From Streptomyces coacervatus (GTDB taxonomy: Bacteria > Actinomycetota > Actinomycetes > Streptomycetales > Streptomycetaceae): a DNA stretch of 64,000 nucleotides. Within the stretch, counting starts at the first letter, position 1; each line of letters opens with the position of its first letter. The notes under the pieces were generated by a model. That model saw only the letters and a list, made by a program, of their open reading frames with translations, ran no database searches and was not told the origin of the DNA. Position numbers and translations under genes: made by a program. Positions 43,462 to 52,138 of the stretch are shown one piece after another. The stretch spans positions 551,005 through 615,004 of the forward strand of contig NZ_JARHTP010000004.1 in NCBI RefSeq assembly GCF_029223485.1, read 5' to 3'.

Positions 43462-43838
43462 CGCGCACTCCTTATGTGTCGGGTCACCCTCGGGGCGTGC
43501 CGGCCACTTGGCGGTCCGGCGCCTGACGCCCGCTCGGGTGTGAGTCGAAAGCAGTTCGGACGCGGTGGCGCCGGTAACTCGTGTGAGAACAGGCCGTTGT
43601 CGACCGGCTTGCCCCGGGACGGACGTGGGTGTGGGTTGGACCCGGTTGTACTGTCCGTCCACTCCAGATTAACCAAATGAGCGGGCGTCTGCTCTATGGG
43701 GCTGAAAACTTGGGGTTACTGTCATAAGTCGTCCGGTTTCCAACGCCTCTCCTGTCACTCGTTCGGCCTACAAGCGTGCCGAAGGCCAACACCCGTTCCA
43801 TGCTGGGTGCGAGGAACATGTCCGGGAGGGGGGATGTC
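43462..43838. other. 377-bp gap before the MsiK-like ATPase gene
   Basis: I see no gene with good codon bias. The last 150 bp are less GC-rich (ATTAACCAAATGAG, TTACTGTCATAAGTC), as is usual for promoters, and end with GGGAGGGGGG, the RBS of the ATPase gene. Confidence 0.4.
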
Positions 43839-44966
43839 ATGGCGTCCGTCACCTTCGACAAGGCCACCCGGCGCTTCCCGTCGATGGACCGGCCTGCCGT
43901 CGACTCGCTCGACCTCGAGATCGAGGACGGTGAGTTCATGGTCCTGCTCGGTCCCTCCGGGTGTGGGAAGTCGACCTGTCTGCGCATGCTCGCCGGACTG
44001 GAGGACGTCGACTCGGGATCGATCCTCATCGGCGTCCGGGACGTCACCCATCTTCCGCCCCGGGACCGCAACATCGCGATGGTGTTCCAGGACTACGCCC
44101 TCTACCCGCATTTGTCGGCTGCCGACAACATCGGCTTCGCCCTGAAGATCGCCCGCATGTCCAGGGTGCGCGCCCGGCAACGGGTCGAGTACGCCGCGTC
44201 CGTCCTCGACATCGAGCAGTTCCTCGCCCGCCGACCCGGATCGCTGGCGGGCGGCGAGCAGCAGCGTGTCGCGACGGGACGGGTGCTGGTGCGGGACCCG
44301 CGGGTCTACCTGATGGACGAGCCGCTGTCCAACCTCGACGCCCGGCTGCGGGCGCAGACCCGTACGCAGCTCGTCCGGCTGCAGAACCACCTCGGGATCA
44401 CCACGGTGTACGTCACCCACGACCAGGCCGAGGCGATGGCCGTGGGCGATCGCCTGGCCGTGCTCAAGGACGGGGTGCTGCAGCAGGTGGGCACACCGAA
44501 GGAGGTCTATGCGCGCCCGGCCAACACCTTCGTGGGCGGTTTCATCGGGTCGCCCGCGATGAACCTGTTCCGGCTTCCGCTGTCCGCGGCCGGCGCCCGG
44601 CTCGGGGCCCTTGAGGTGCCGCTGCCCCGCGGTACGTTGCGCGCGGCCGGAGCCGGAGGCGCCGAAGAGATCGTGCTCGGCGTCCGGCCCGAGCAGTTCG
44701 ATTTCCTCTCCCCTCAGGACCGGGAGAGCCCGGGACTGGACCTCGTGGTGGAGGCGGTCGAGGACACCGGCGCCGTTGTCTACCTGCATACGACCGCGTG
44801 GTCCGGCGAGGGCCTCGCCCGCATCGTCGTGCGACTCCCGGGACGCCCCACGTACGGCAGGGGAGCCACCCTCCGGGTGGCGGTGCGCGCCGACGGCGTG
44901 CACTGCTTCTCCGCGGTGACGGGACAGCGGCTGCCCGAGGACGCGGAGGCTTCGGCTGCGACGTGA
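43839..44966 (+). CDS. MsiK-like sugar ABC transporter ATPase
   Basis: The ATG at 43839 (MASVTFDKATRRFP) follows GGGAGGGGGG and matches the usual MsiK start. The 375-residue product has Walker A GPSGCGKST, Q-loop VFQDYALYPH, Walker B YLMDEPLSNLD, the H-loop in VYVTHDQAEAM and C-terminal TOBE regions. The signature is LAGGEQQ instead of LSGGQ. MsiK in Streptomyces powers several CUT1 importers that lack their own ATPase. This is a divergent paralogue with no permease beside it, and the N-glycan importer at 24-27 kb lacks an ATPase. Confidence 0.92.
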   Translation: MASVTFDKATRRFPSMDRPAVDSLDLEIEDGEFMVLLGPSGCGKSTCLRMLAGLEDVDSGSILIGVRDVTHLPPRDRNIAMVFQDYALYPHLSAADNIGFALKIARMSRVRARQRVEYAASVLDIEQFLARRPGSLAGGEQQRVATGRVLVRDPRVYLMDEPLSNLDARLRAQTRTQLVRLQNHLGITTVYVTHDQAEAMAVGDRLAVLKDGVLQQVGTPKEVYARPANTFVGGFIGSPAMNLFRLPLSAAGARLGALEVPLPRGTLRAAGAGGAEEIVLGVRPEQFDFLSPQDRESPGLDLVVEAVEDTGAVVYLHTTAWSGEGLARIVVRLPGRPTYGRGATLRVAVRADGVHCFSAVTGQRLPEDAEASAAT

Positions 44967-45080
44967 GGTCACGGAGAGCTGCGAAACGGCCGCGCAGTTC
45001 AAGTCCCGTTGGCCGAATCGCAAGGCGGCCATGATCTGCTGACGGGACGGCAACGGCTTGTCCGGCGGAAGGACTGGCGC

Positions 45081-45530
45081 ATGGAGCTGCGCAGTGTCGA
45101 AGAGCTGATGGATCTGCTGCACGCCTGCCGGGGCTCATGGGACGCCCCGGGCCTGCGAAGTCGCCGGGTCGATCTGCACCAGCACGCGCTGCAGACCGCC
45201 GCACTGCTGCGGCGCCGCCGCCCCGCCGACAAGGAGCTCCAGGTCGCGGGGCTGGTCCATGCGATAGGCCCGCTGCTGCGGCCGGGCGACGAGGCCGCCC
45301 ACCCGGACTGCGCGGCCGACGCCGTGCGGGGCCTGCTCGGCGAGCGGGTGTCCCGGCTCGTCCGCGAGCACCATCGCTGCGAGCTGCCCGCCGACGACGA
45401 TCTGCTGCGCCTGCGCCAGGCGGACGAGGAGGGCCGCAGCGCCGGCTTCGACGCGGGGGTGCTGGAGGACTGGCGCACGGTGCTGGAGCTCGTCGCGGCG
45501 CGCAACTCCCGTCTGGGGGCTGTTGACTGA
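45081..45530 (+). CDS. HD-domain-like protein with altered HD motif
   Basis: I chose the ATG at 45081 (MELRSVEELM) with GGAAGGA upstream; 149 residues. The helical pattern is that of small HD-domain oxygenases/phosphohydrolases related to PhnZ and myo-inositol oxygenase (DLHQHALQTAALL, then LQVAGLVHAIGPLL, AADAVRGLLG, LVREHHRCE). The defining His-Asp pair is His-Ala here (VHAIG), while other ligand His residues remain. It may be catalytically dead or use another metal arrangement. Confidence 0.65.
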   Translation: MELRSVEELMDLLHACRGSWDAPGLRSRRVDLHQHALQTAALLRRRRPADKELQVAGLVHAIGPLLRPGDEAAHPDCAADAVRGLLGERVSRLVREHHRCELPADDDLLRLRQADEEGRSAGFDAGVLEDWRTVLELVAARNSRLGAVD

Positions 45531-45555
45531 CGGTCCGTCATGAGACGGTACGGCG

Positions 45556-46377
45556 ATGACGTCGTCGTACGGACTTGAGGGTTACGGGCTGCGGGGCAGG
45601 GCCGCCGTCGTCACCGGGGCGACGCGCGGGATCGGGCGTGCCGTTGCCGGGCAGCTGGCCGCGGCGGGGGCGCTGGTGTGTGTGACCGCGCGGGATGCGG
45701 ACGAGGTGCGCAGCACGGCGGACGAGCTGGGCGGCATCGGCGTGAGCGGCAGTGTGGGGGATCCGGATCATCTGCGGGAGGTCACGGAGCTGGCCCTGCG
45801 CGCGTTCGGCCGGATCGACGTCGTGGTCAACAACGCGGCGACGAACCAGCCGTACGGACCGCTGATGGATGCCGATCCCGGGGCGTGGCGGGAGGCGTTC
45901 GCGGTGAATGTCGAGGCGCCCCTGCGGCTGGTGCAGTGTGCCTGGCGGGCCTGGATGCGCGAGCACGGCGGCTCGGTGGTCAACGTCTGCACGGAGGGCG
46001 CCGGACATGTCGGGCCCAATGTGGGCGCGTACGGCACCAGCAAGGCGGCGCTGCTGCATCTGACGCAGCAGCTCGCCGGGGAGCTGGCGCCGAAGGTACG
46101 GGTCAACTCCGTCTCCCCCGGGCTGGTGCGCACCGAGATGGCGCGGTTCGTGTGGGAGCCGGGAGAGGAACAGCTGGCCGCCGGGCTGCCGCTGGGGCGG
46201 ATCGGTGAGCCGGAGGACGTCGCGCGGGCCGTGGTGTGGCTGACCTCGGACGCCGCGGAGTGGGTCACCGGCGCGGATCTGCTGGTGGACGGGGGCACAC
46301 GCGTCAGGACGGCGCACTCCGCGCGGGAGTACGCCGTCCACGACCGCCTTCGCTCATACGCACCACCTCGCTCCTGA
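45556..46377 (+). CDS. SDR oxidoreductase
   Basis: A 273-residue short-chain dehydrogenase with TGATRGIG, NNAAT and YGTSK. The position of the catalytic Ser holds Thr (NVCTEG, 13 residues before the Tyr), which is unusual but seen in some members. VCVTARD after strand 2 suggests NADP. The gene starts 25 bp after the HD-like gene, so both may share a transcript. Substrate unknown. Confidence 0.9.
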   Translation: MTSSYGLEGYGLRGRAAVVTGATRGIGRAVAGQLAAAGALVCVTARDADEVRSTADELGGIGVSGSVGDPDHLREVTELALRAFGRIDVVVNNAATNQPYGPLMDADPGAWREAFAVNVEAPLRLVQCAWRAWMREHGGSVVNVCTEGAGHVGPNVGAYGTSKAALLHLTQQLAGELAPKVRVNSVSPGLVRTEMARFVWEPGEEQLAAGLPLGRIGEPEDVARAVVWLTSDAAEWVTGADLLVDGGTRVRTAHSAREYAVHDRLRSYAPPRS

Positions 46378-46394
46378 CGGTGGCTGTGGTTCCC

Positions 46395-46628
46395 TCACGG
46401 GAAGAGTGCGATCCCTACGAGGATCAGCAGGATGATGCCGGCGACGAGGGCGACCGTGGCCCACGTACCACGGTGCTTGAGCGGGACGAACTCGGTCCTG
46501 CCTCCGCGGGGCCGGTCCTCCGGCAGTGCGGCGTGTTCCGGGCGATCGCTCGCGTAGAACTCCTCGTCGGTCGGGTAGCGGTTGCGCGGATCGCCGTGCG
46601 CTCGCGGATCGATGCTGTGACTGGCCAT
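46395..46628 (-). CDS. Small single-helix membrane protein
   Basis: The ATG at 46628 has AGGGAG 7 nt upstream and gives 77 residues. The N-terminal 50 are charged and soluble (YPTDEEFYASDRPEHAALPED), followed by one C-terminal helix (WATVALVAGIILLILVGIAL). The family is a hypothetical often seen in Streptomyces. It is convergent with the SDR gene. Confidence 0.7.
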   Translation of the reverse strand: MASHSIDPRAHGDPRNRYPTDEEFYASDRPEHAALPEDRPRGGRTEFVPLKHRGTWATVALVAGIILLILVGIALFP

Positions 46629-46703
46629 GGTCACTCCCTGGCGCGGTACTCACCAGGGTCCGGCATCCCGACGGTCGCCGGGCCACGCGTCACGGCCGGT
46701 GGT

Positions 46704-48197
46704 TCACCACTTGCCGGGCGCGTAGTCCTTCAGGAAGACGCCGTACAGGTCCTCGCCCTGTTCGCCGCGCACAATCGGATCGTAAACCCGTGCGGCCCCG
46801 TCGACCAGGTCGAGCGGTGCGTGGAAGCCCTCCTCGGCAAGGCGCAGCTTGTCGTAGTGGGGGCGCTCGTCGGTGATCCAGCCGGTGTCGACCGAGGTCA
46901 TGAGGATGCCGTCGGTCTGGAACATCTCCTGGCCGCTGGTGCGGGTCACCATGTTCATCGCGGCCTTGGCGGCGTTGGTGTTCGGGTGGCCCGCGCCCTT
47001 GTAGCCGCGGCCGAAGACGCCTTCCATCGCGGAGACGTTCACGACGTACGCGCGTCCGCTGGTCGCCTTCTTCGCGGCGGCGGCCATGGCCGGGCGCAGC
47101 GCGCTGATCAGGATGAACGGCGCCGTGTAGTTGCACAGCTGGGTTTCGAGGAGCTCCACCGGGGAGATCTGCTCGATGGTCTGCACCCAGGTGTTGGTGT
47201 CGACGACGTCGGGGACCAGGCCGCCGGCGTCGATCGCGGTGCCGTCGAGGTGCCGGGCGACGCTGGCGTTGCCCGCGACCAGGGCGAGGTCGGCGACCTT
47301 CTGGGCGTCCAGGCCGCTGGTGCCCAGCGGCAGCGCGGCGATGCCGTCGACGGCGCCGGAGTTGAAGGCGCCGATGACGTGGTGGGCGGGCAGCTCCCCG
47401 GCGGGCAGCGGGGCGCTCTCGCCGTCGACCAGGGCGGCGTAGGCCGAGGGCAGGCGGCGTACGGTCTGCGTCGCGTTGTTGACGAGGATGTCGAGCGGGC
47501 CCGCCTCCGCGACCTGGTCGGCGAGAGCGACGGCCTGCGCCGGGTCGCGCAGGTCGATGCCGACGACCTCCAGGCGGTGCATCCAGTCCGCCGAGTCGTC
47601 CATGGCCTTGAAGCGGCGGATGGCGTCCTTCGGGAAACGCGTGGTGATCGTGGTGTGGGCGCCGTCGCGCAGCAGCCTGAGCGCGATGTACATGCCGATC
47701 TTGGCGCGGCCGCCGGTGAGCAGGGCGCGCTTGCCGGTGAGGTCCGCGCGGGCGTCGCGCTTGCCGCGGTTGAGGCGGGCGCAGTCGGGACAGAGCTGGT
47801 GGTAGAAGTAGTCGACTTCCACGAACCGGGTCTTGCAGGTGTAGCAGGAGCGGGGGCGCTGGAGTATCCCCGCGATCCTGCCCTCCTCGGTGACCGACGA
47901 CGGGAGGATGCCCTCGGTCTCGTCGTCGATGCGCTGGGCGGAGCCGGTCGCCGTGGCCTCCGTGACCGCCTTGTCGTGCGCGGTCTTGGCGGCCCGGCGC
48001 TCCTGGCGGCGGCGCTGCTTGACCGTGCGGTAGACGCCGGCGGTGGCGCGGCGCACGGCGATCGCGTCGGGGTGGTCGACCTCCAGCTTGTCGAGTTCCT
48101 CCAGCACGCTCAGGCAGACGGCGAGCCGCTCCGGGTCGATGCCGGGCCCGTACACGACCTCGTCCATGGCCGCCGAGCCGTTGTCTGTCACCGTCAT
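46704..48197 (-). CDS. SDR-like protein with zinc ribbon and N-terminal helical region
   Basis: A 497-residue protein. Residues 20-80 are helical and basic (QRRRQERRAAKTAHDKA). Residues 118-139 hold CxxC-x14-CxxC (CYTC, CPDC), a zinc ribbon. From 154 on it is a Rossmann SDR (TGGRAKIG, DILVNNATQ) with a long insertion between the NNAT motif and the active-site segment. The Ser in VVNVSAMEG is retained, but the usual YxxxK appears as NTNAAKAAM, with Asn for Tyr. It may be a non-classical or inactive dehydrogenase. Function unknown. Confidence 0.82.
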   Translation of the reverse strand: MTVTDNGSAAMDEVVYGPGIDPERLAVCLSVLEELDKLEVDHPDAIAVRRATAGVYRTVKQRRRQERRAAKTAHDKAVTEATATGSAQRIDDETEGILPSSVTEEGRIAGILQRPRSCYTCKTRFVEVDYFYHQLCPDCARLNRGKRDARADLTGKRALLTGGRAKIGMYIALRLLRDGAHTTITTRFPKDAIRRFKAMDDSADWMHRLEVVGIDLRDPAQAVALADQVAEAGPLDILVNNATQTVRRLPSAYAALVDGESAPLPAGELPAHHVIGAFNSGAVDGIAALPLGTSGLDAQKVADLALVAGNASVARHLDGTAIDAGGLVPDVVDTNTWVQTIEQISPVELLETQLCNYTAPFILISALRPAMAAAAKKATSGRAYVVNVSAMEGVFGRGYKGAGHPNTNAAKAAMNMVTRTSGQEMFQTDGILMTSVDTGWITDERPHYDKLRLAEEGFHAPLDLVDGAARVYDPIVRGEQGEDLYGVFLKDYAPGKW

Positions 48198-48300
48198 CGC
48201 CGCTGCCGTTCCCTGATCACCCGTGCGGCGCTCCGGTCGCGCTCGCTTTCGAACGGCGAATTTTACGGAGCGCCGGGCCGGTCCACCAAACCCGCCTTGA

Positions 48301-49635
48301 TCAGGGACCGCAGGCAGAGATCAGCGTCTGTACCTCCTCGGTGAGGGCGGCGGCCAGCCGGTCCAGGTCCGGTACGGCCTCGGCGTCGGCCACCAGGCCG
48401 TAGTGGACGCGGCCGCGGTACGTGGAGACGGCCACCGCAAGGGACTGGCCGCGGGCCAGCGGGGCGAACGGGAAGACCTGTGTGACCGGGTTGCCGCCGA
48501 GCTTCAGGCCGAGGCTGGGCAGCGGGACGCTGGTGACCAGGATGTCGAACCAGAGCCGGGCGGCCTGGCTGACCAGCGGGCCGCCGAGCCGGTGGCCGAG
48601 CGCGGGCACATGGTCGGCGAGCAGGGCGACGGCGCCCGCGCCCCGGTTGGGGCCGGCGTCCTTGTTGCGGTCCATGGCGGAGCGGACCGTGTCGAGGCGG
48701 CCCAGCGGGTCGGGGTCGTTGACGGGGAGCCGTATCAGGTAGCCGGAGAGCCGGTTGCCCTGTGGGTGGGCGGTGCGCGGGCGGCGCTTGGAGACGGGGA
48801 TCAGGGCGCGCGGCCGGACGCCGTCGCTGCCGTCGCCGCGCTCGTCGAGCCAGCGGCGCAGGGCGCCCGCGACGAGGGCGATCAGGACGTCGTTGACGGT
48901 GCCGCCCTGGGCCTTGCGCACGCGGTGCACGTCGTCGAGGTCGAGGACGACGCCGGCGGTGCGGCGGGTGCCGGTGGCCTCGGCGGTGAACGCCGACGAA
49001 GAGCGCACCCCGAGGCTGGACACGGCCAGCGAGGCGCCGATGTCGAGGGCGCGGCCCACGTCGGACAGCGTCCCCCTGACCAGGCCGGGCAGCTTGCGCA
49101 CGTCGGGCAGCAGGCCGCGCCTGGGCTCCTCGGGGCGGGGCTTTCGCTCCGGCAGGTCCATCGGGTCCAGGATGGCGGCGGCGAGGGTCAGCGCGCGCAG
49201 CCCGTCGGCCAGGGCGTGGTGGAACTTGAACAGCACTGCGAAGGAGACCCCGTCGTCCCCCGGCAGCACATGCGCCTCCCACGGCGGCCGGCCGCGCTCC
49301 AGCGAGCGCTCCATGAGCCGGCCGGCCTCGGCGTGGAAGTCCGCGGTCGGGGCGTGCAGCCGCACATGGTGGAGCGGATCGAAGTCGGGGTCGGGCTCGC
49401 GGGTGGCGCTGCCGAAGGACAGCGGCTGCAGGGGGGACGGCTGCCATATGTCCCGGATGCGCATCCGCAGTCCCGGTACGGCCGCGGCCCGCGCGGCGAG
49501 CAGGTCGGCGGCGTGGGCGCCTGCGGTGGGCGAGTGGGACGAGAAGACCCCGAGCGCACCGAGGTGCATGGGGTGTTCGGCGGACTCGAGGTTCCAGAAC
49601 GCCAGGTCGAGGGGAGCGAGCTGGTCAGAAGTCAA
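48301..49635 (-). CDS. Wax ester synthase / diacylglycerol acyltransferase (WS/DGAT)
   Basis: Start is TTG at 49635 with GAGG 7 nt upstream; 444 residues. The HHxxxDG active-site motif is FHHALADG, and the family motifs PLDLAFWNLES, NDVLIALVAGALR and NVPLP-like SVPLPSLGLKLGG are present. It esterifies diacylglycerol or fatty alcohol with acyl-CoA at the inner membrane face, making storage lipid. Monocistronic by spacing. Confidence 0.92.
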   Translation of the reverse strand: MTSDQLAPLDLAFWNLESAEHPMHLGALGVFSSHSPTAGAHAADLLAARAAAVPGLRMRIRDIWQPSPLQPLSFGSATREPDPDFDPLHHVRLHAPTADFHAEAGRLMERSLERGRPPWEAHVLPGDDGVSFAVLFKFHHALADGLRALTLAAAILDPMDLPERKPRPEEPRRGLLPDVRKLPGLVRGTLSDVGRALDIGASLAVSSLGVRSSSAFTAEATGTRRTAGVVLDLDDVHRVRKAQGGTVNDVLIALVAGALRRWLDERGDGSDGVRPRALIPVSKRRPRTAHPQGNRLSGYLIRLPVNDPDPLGRLDTVRSAMDRNKDAGPNRGAGAVALLADHVPALGHRLGGPLVSQAARLWFDILVTSVPLPSLGLKLGGNPVTQVFPFAPLARGQSLAVAVSTYRGRVHYGLVADAEAVPDLDRLAAALTEEVQTLISACGP

Positions 49636-49734
49636 GGGCTTGCCTCGCGTCGACGACGGGTGAGGCAGCAGTCAACCTCCCCTGAGCGATTACGGTCAAG
49701 TACGATCAAGCTACGCACAGTTAACAGCAGATTA

Positions 49735-49763
49735 AGTCCCGCCTCGCTGTGAGAGGCGGGACT
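49735..49763 (-). terminator. Terminator downstream of GH92 gene
   Basis: A perfect 11-bp stem (49735-49745 with 49753-49763) and 7-nt loop lies 17 bp past the GH92 stop on the minus strand. It is followed by TTAATC, a weak U-tract. Confidence 0.75.
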
Positions 49764-49779
49764 CAAGAGACACCTGAGG

Positions 49780-52101
49780 TCACTTCAGTGCAGGTGGCGC
49801 CGCCTGCGCCGATGTACCCCACTCAGACGGGCGCGAGCCGACCGTGAAGTCGAGCGAGCGCAGGGAGCGCAACGAACCGGTCGTCAGGTATGTCCGGTCG
49901 TAGGCCGCCCCGTCCATCCGGGCCGACTGGATGTACCGCTCGGCGGCGGAGGTGCCCTGCGCGGTGATCGTCAGGGCGCCGCGCGGGTAGTAGCGGCGGT
50001 CCAGGGTCAGGTCGACCCGGTCGAAGACCGGCGTGGACAGCCCCCAGGTGTCGTAGCCGGGCTGCACCGGGAAGATCCCGATCGACGACAGCACGTTCCA
50101 CGCGGACATCGTGCCGAGGTCGTCGTTGCCGGTCATGCCGGTCGGCGTGTCCGTGAAGAGGGTCAGCGCCGCGTGCACGACGTCGGTGGTCTTCCAGGGC
50201 TCGCCGGTCGACAGGTAGGTGTACGGGGCGATGAGGTCGGGCTCGTTCTGCGGGTTGTACTTGTCGGCGTTGTAGTAGTCGTAGGGCCCGTTCACCCATA
50301 CCTCGCGGGCCGTCTTCGCCGGGTCGGCCAGCAGCTGGTCGTAGGCGAAGAACGAGTCCAGCCGGTCGTTGGCCGCCTGCTTGCCGCCGATGAGGCCGAC
50401 CATGCCGGGCAGGTCCTGCGGCACCAGCCACTGGTACTGCCAGGACGTGCCCTCGTGGAAGCCCTCGCTCTGCGCCGGGTCGGCCGGCCCGGTGAAGGCA
50501 CCGGAGGCGTCGCGGGCGCGGAAGAAGCCGGTCGAGGGGTCGAAGATGTGCCGGTAGCTCTGGGCGCGGGCGGCATAGCGCGCCGCGTCGGCGTCGTGGC
50601 CGAGGCCACGTGCCATCTGGGCGAGCATGGCGTCCGACAGGGCGTACTCCAGGGTCGCCGAGGCGCCGTGGTCGTAGTCCGAGTCACCGGGCTTCACATG
50701 CGGGCGGCCCTTGATGTACGGCGCGAACCCGTCGGCGATGTACTCCTTGTTCGCCTCCCGGCCCACGGCGGGCGAGTCCGCGGGCGGCACCCCGTCGGCG
50801 TTCTGCTTCAGGGCCCGGTACGCCCGCTCCTCGTAGCCCTTGAGCAGGCCCTGCTGGTAGGCGTTGGTGAGGAACGGGGTGACCGGGTCGCCGGTCATGA
50901 TGTTGGTCTCGACCGTGCCGTAGCCCCACTTGGGCAGCCAGCCGCTCTCCTCGGAGATCTTGATCACCGAGATCGCCATGTCACGGGCCTCGCGGGGCGC
51001 GAGCAGGGACAGCAGCTGGGACTGGGTGCGGTAGGTGTCCCACAGGGACCAGTTCTGGTAGTAGGTGAAGCCGTCGGTCCGGTGGATCTTCTGGTCCCAG
51101 CCGGTGTAGCGGCCGTCCGCGTCGCTGCCGATGTTCGGTGCGAGGAAGGACCGGTACAGGGACGAGTAGAAGGTCCGGCGCAGGGTGTCGCTGCCGCCCT
51201 GTGCGCGGACGTCGTCGAGCCGGTCCTCCCACGCCTGCTGCGCCTTGTGGCGTACGGCGTCGAAGGAACGCCCGCCCTCCGCACGGAGGTTGACCGCCGC
51301 GCCGTGCGCGTCGACGTAGGACAGGGCGGTGGTCGCCTCGACCGTGCGGTCCTTGGTGGTGTCGAAGCGGACGTACGCGCCGCCGGCTCCGCTCTTCGAA
51401 TCCGGGGTCACGGTCGAGCCGTCCCAGGTGCCGTACGCGGTGAAGGGCCGGTCGAAGCGGGTGATCGTGTAGACCGTGTACGGCTTGGTGTCCTGGCAGA
51501 AGCCACGGCCCGTGATGGCGGTGCGCACGGTGCGGCTGTCGAGGATCTCGACCTCGCTGGAGACGTTCTTGTGCAGCGACTGGGCCGCGTTCAGCAGGAC
51601 GTTGGCCTTGTCGGTGGCCGGGAAGGTGTACCGCTGCACCCCGGTGCGCTCGGTCGCCGTCAGCTCGGCTCCGATGCCGGACTTCAGGCCGACCCGGTAG
51701 TAGCCGGGGCTCGCGGTCTCGTCGTCATGGCTGAACTCGGCGGCGTACTTGGCGTAGTCCGTCTGTGTGACGTCACCGGTGGTCGGTAGCACGGGCAGAT
51801 CACCGCCGAGCCCGCAGCCGACGCCGGACAGATGGACGAGCGAGAACCCTCGGATGTGGTTGTGGGCGTAGTCGTAGCCGGTGTAGTGGCCGGTGTCCGG
51901 CGACAGCTGCACCATGCCGAAGGGCACGGCGGCGCCGGGATAGGTGTTGCCCTCGTTCTGGGTTCCGATGAACGGGTTGACCAGATCGGTGAGTCGACCG
52001 TCGTTCGGCTCGGTGGCCTGCGCGGTGGCGGGTACGGCGAACAGCGCGGACGCTGCCACCGCCCCCGCCAGGCACAGGCGCAGGCGCCGGGTCCATCTCA
52101 T
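49780..52101 (-). CDS. GH92 alpha-1,2-mannosidase, exported
   Basis: A 773-residue secreted protein with a Sec signal (RRLRLCLAGAVAASALFAV, cleavage near AQA). GH92 features include LVNPFIGTQNEGNTYPGAAVP, GCGLGGDLPVLP, GFHEGTSWQYQWLVPQD, GNDDLGTMSAWNVLSSIG and FPVQPG. These calcium-dependent exo-mannosidases trim alpha-1,2 mannose of high-mannose N-glycans. It follows the GH2 gene by 37 bp and shares its promoter and operator. Confidence 0.95.
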   Translation of the reverse strand: MRWTRRLRLCLAGAVAASALFAVPATAQATEPNDGRLTDLVNPFIGTQNEGNTYPGAAVPFGMVQLSPDTGHYTGYDYAHNHIRGFSLVHLSGVGCGLGGDLPVLPTTGDVTQTDYAKYAAEFSHDDETASPGYYRVGLKSGIGAELTATERTGVQRYTFPATDKANVLLNAAQSLHKNVSSEVEILDSRTVRTAITGRGFCQDTKPYTVYTITRFDRPFTAYGTWDGSTVTPDSKSGAGGAYVRFDTTKDRTVEATTALSYVDAHGAAVNLRAEGGRSFDAVRHKAQQAWEDRLDDVRAQGGSDTLRRTFYSSLYRSFLAPNIGSDADGRYTGWDQKIHRTDGFTYYQNWSLWDTYRTQSQLLSLLAPREARDMAISVIKISEESGWLPKWGYGTVETNIMTGDPVTPFLTNAYQQGLLKGYEERAYRALKQNADGVPPADSPAVGREANKEYIADGFAPYIKGRPHVKPGDSDYDHGASATLEYALSDAMLAQMARGLGHDADAARYAARAQSYRHIFDPSTGFFRARDASGAFTGPADPAQSEGFHEGTSWQYQWLVPQDLPGMVGLIGGKQAANDRLDSFFAYDQLLADPAKTAREVWVNGPYDYYNADKYNPQNEPDLIAPYTYLSTGEPWKTTDVVHAALTLFTDTPTGMTGNDDLGTMSAWNVLSSIGIFPVQPGYDTWGLSTPVFDRVDLTLDRRYYPRGALTITAQGTSAAERYIQSARMDGAAYDRTYLTTGSLRSLRSLDFTVGSRPSEWGTSAQAAPPALK

Positions 52102-52138
52102 ACGGGAAGTCCTCCGTCGGGCGTGATGGGGCTCGGGC

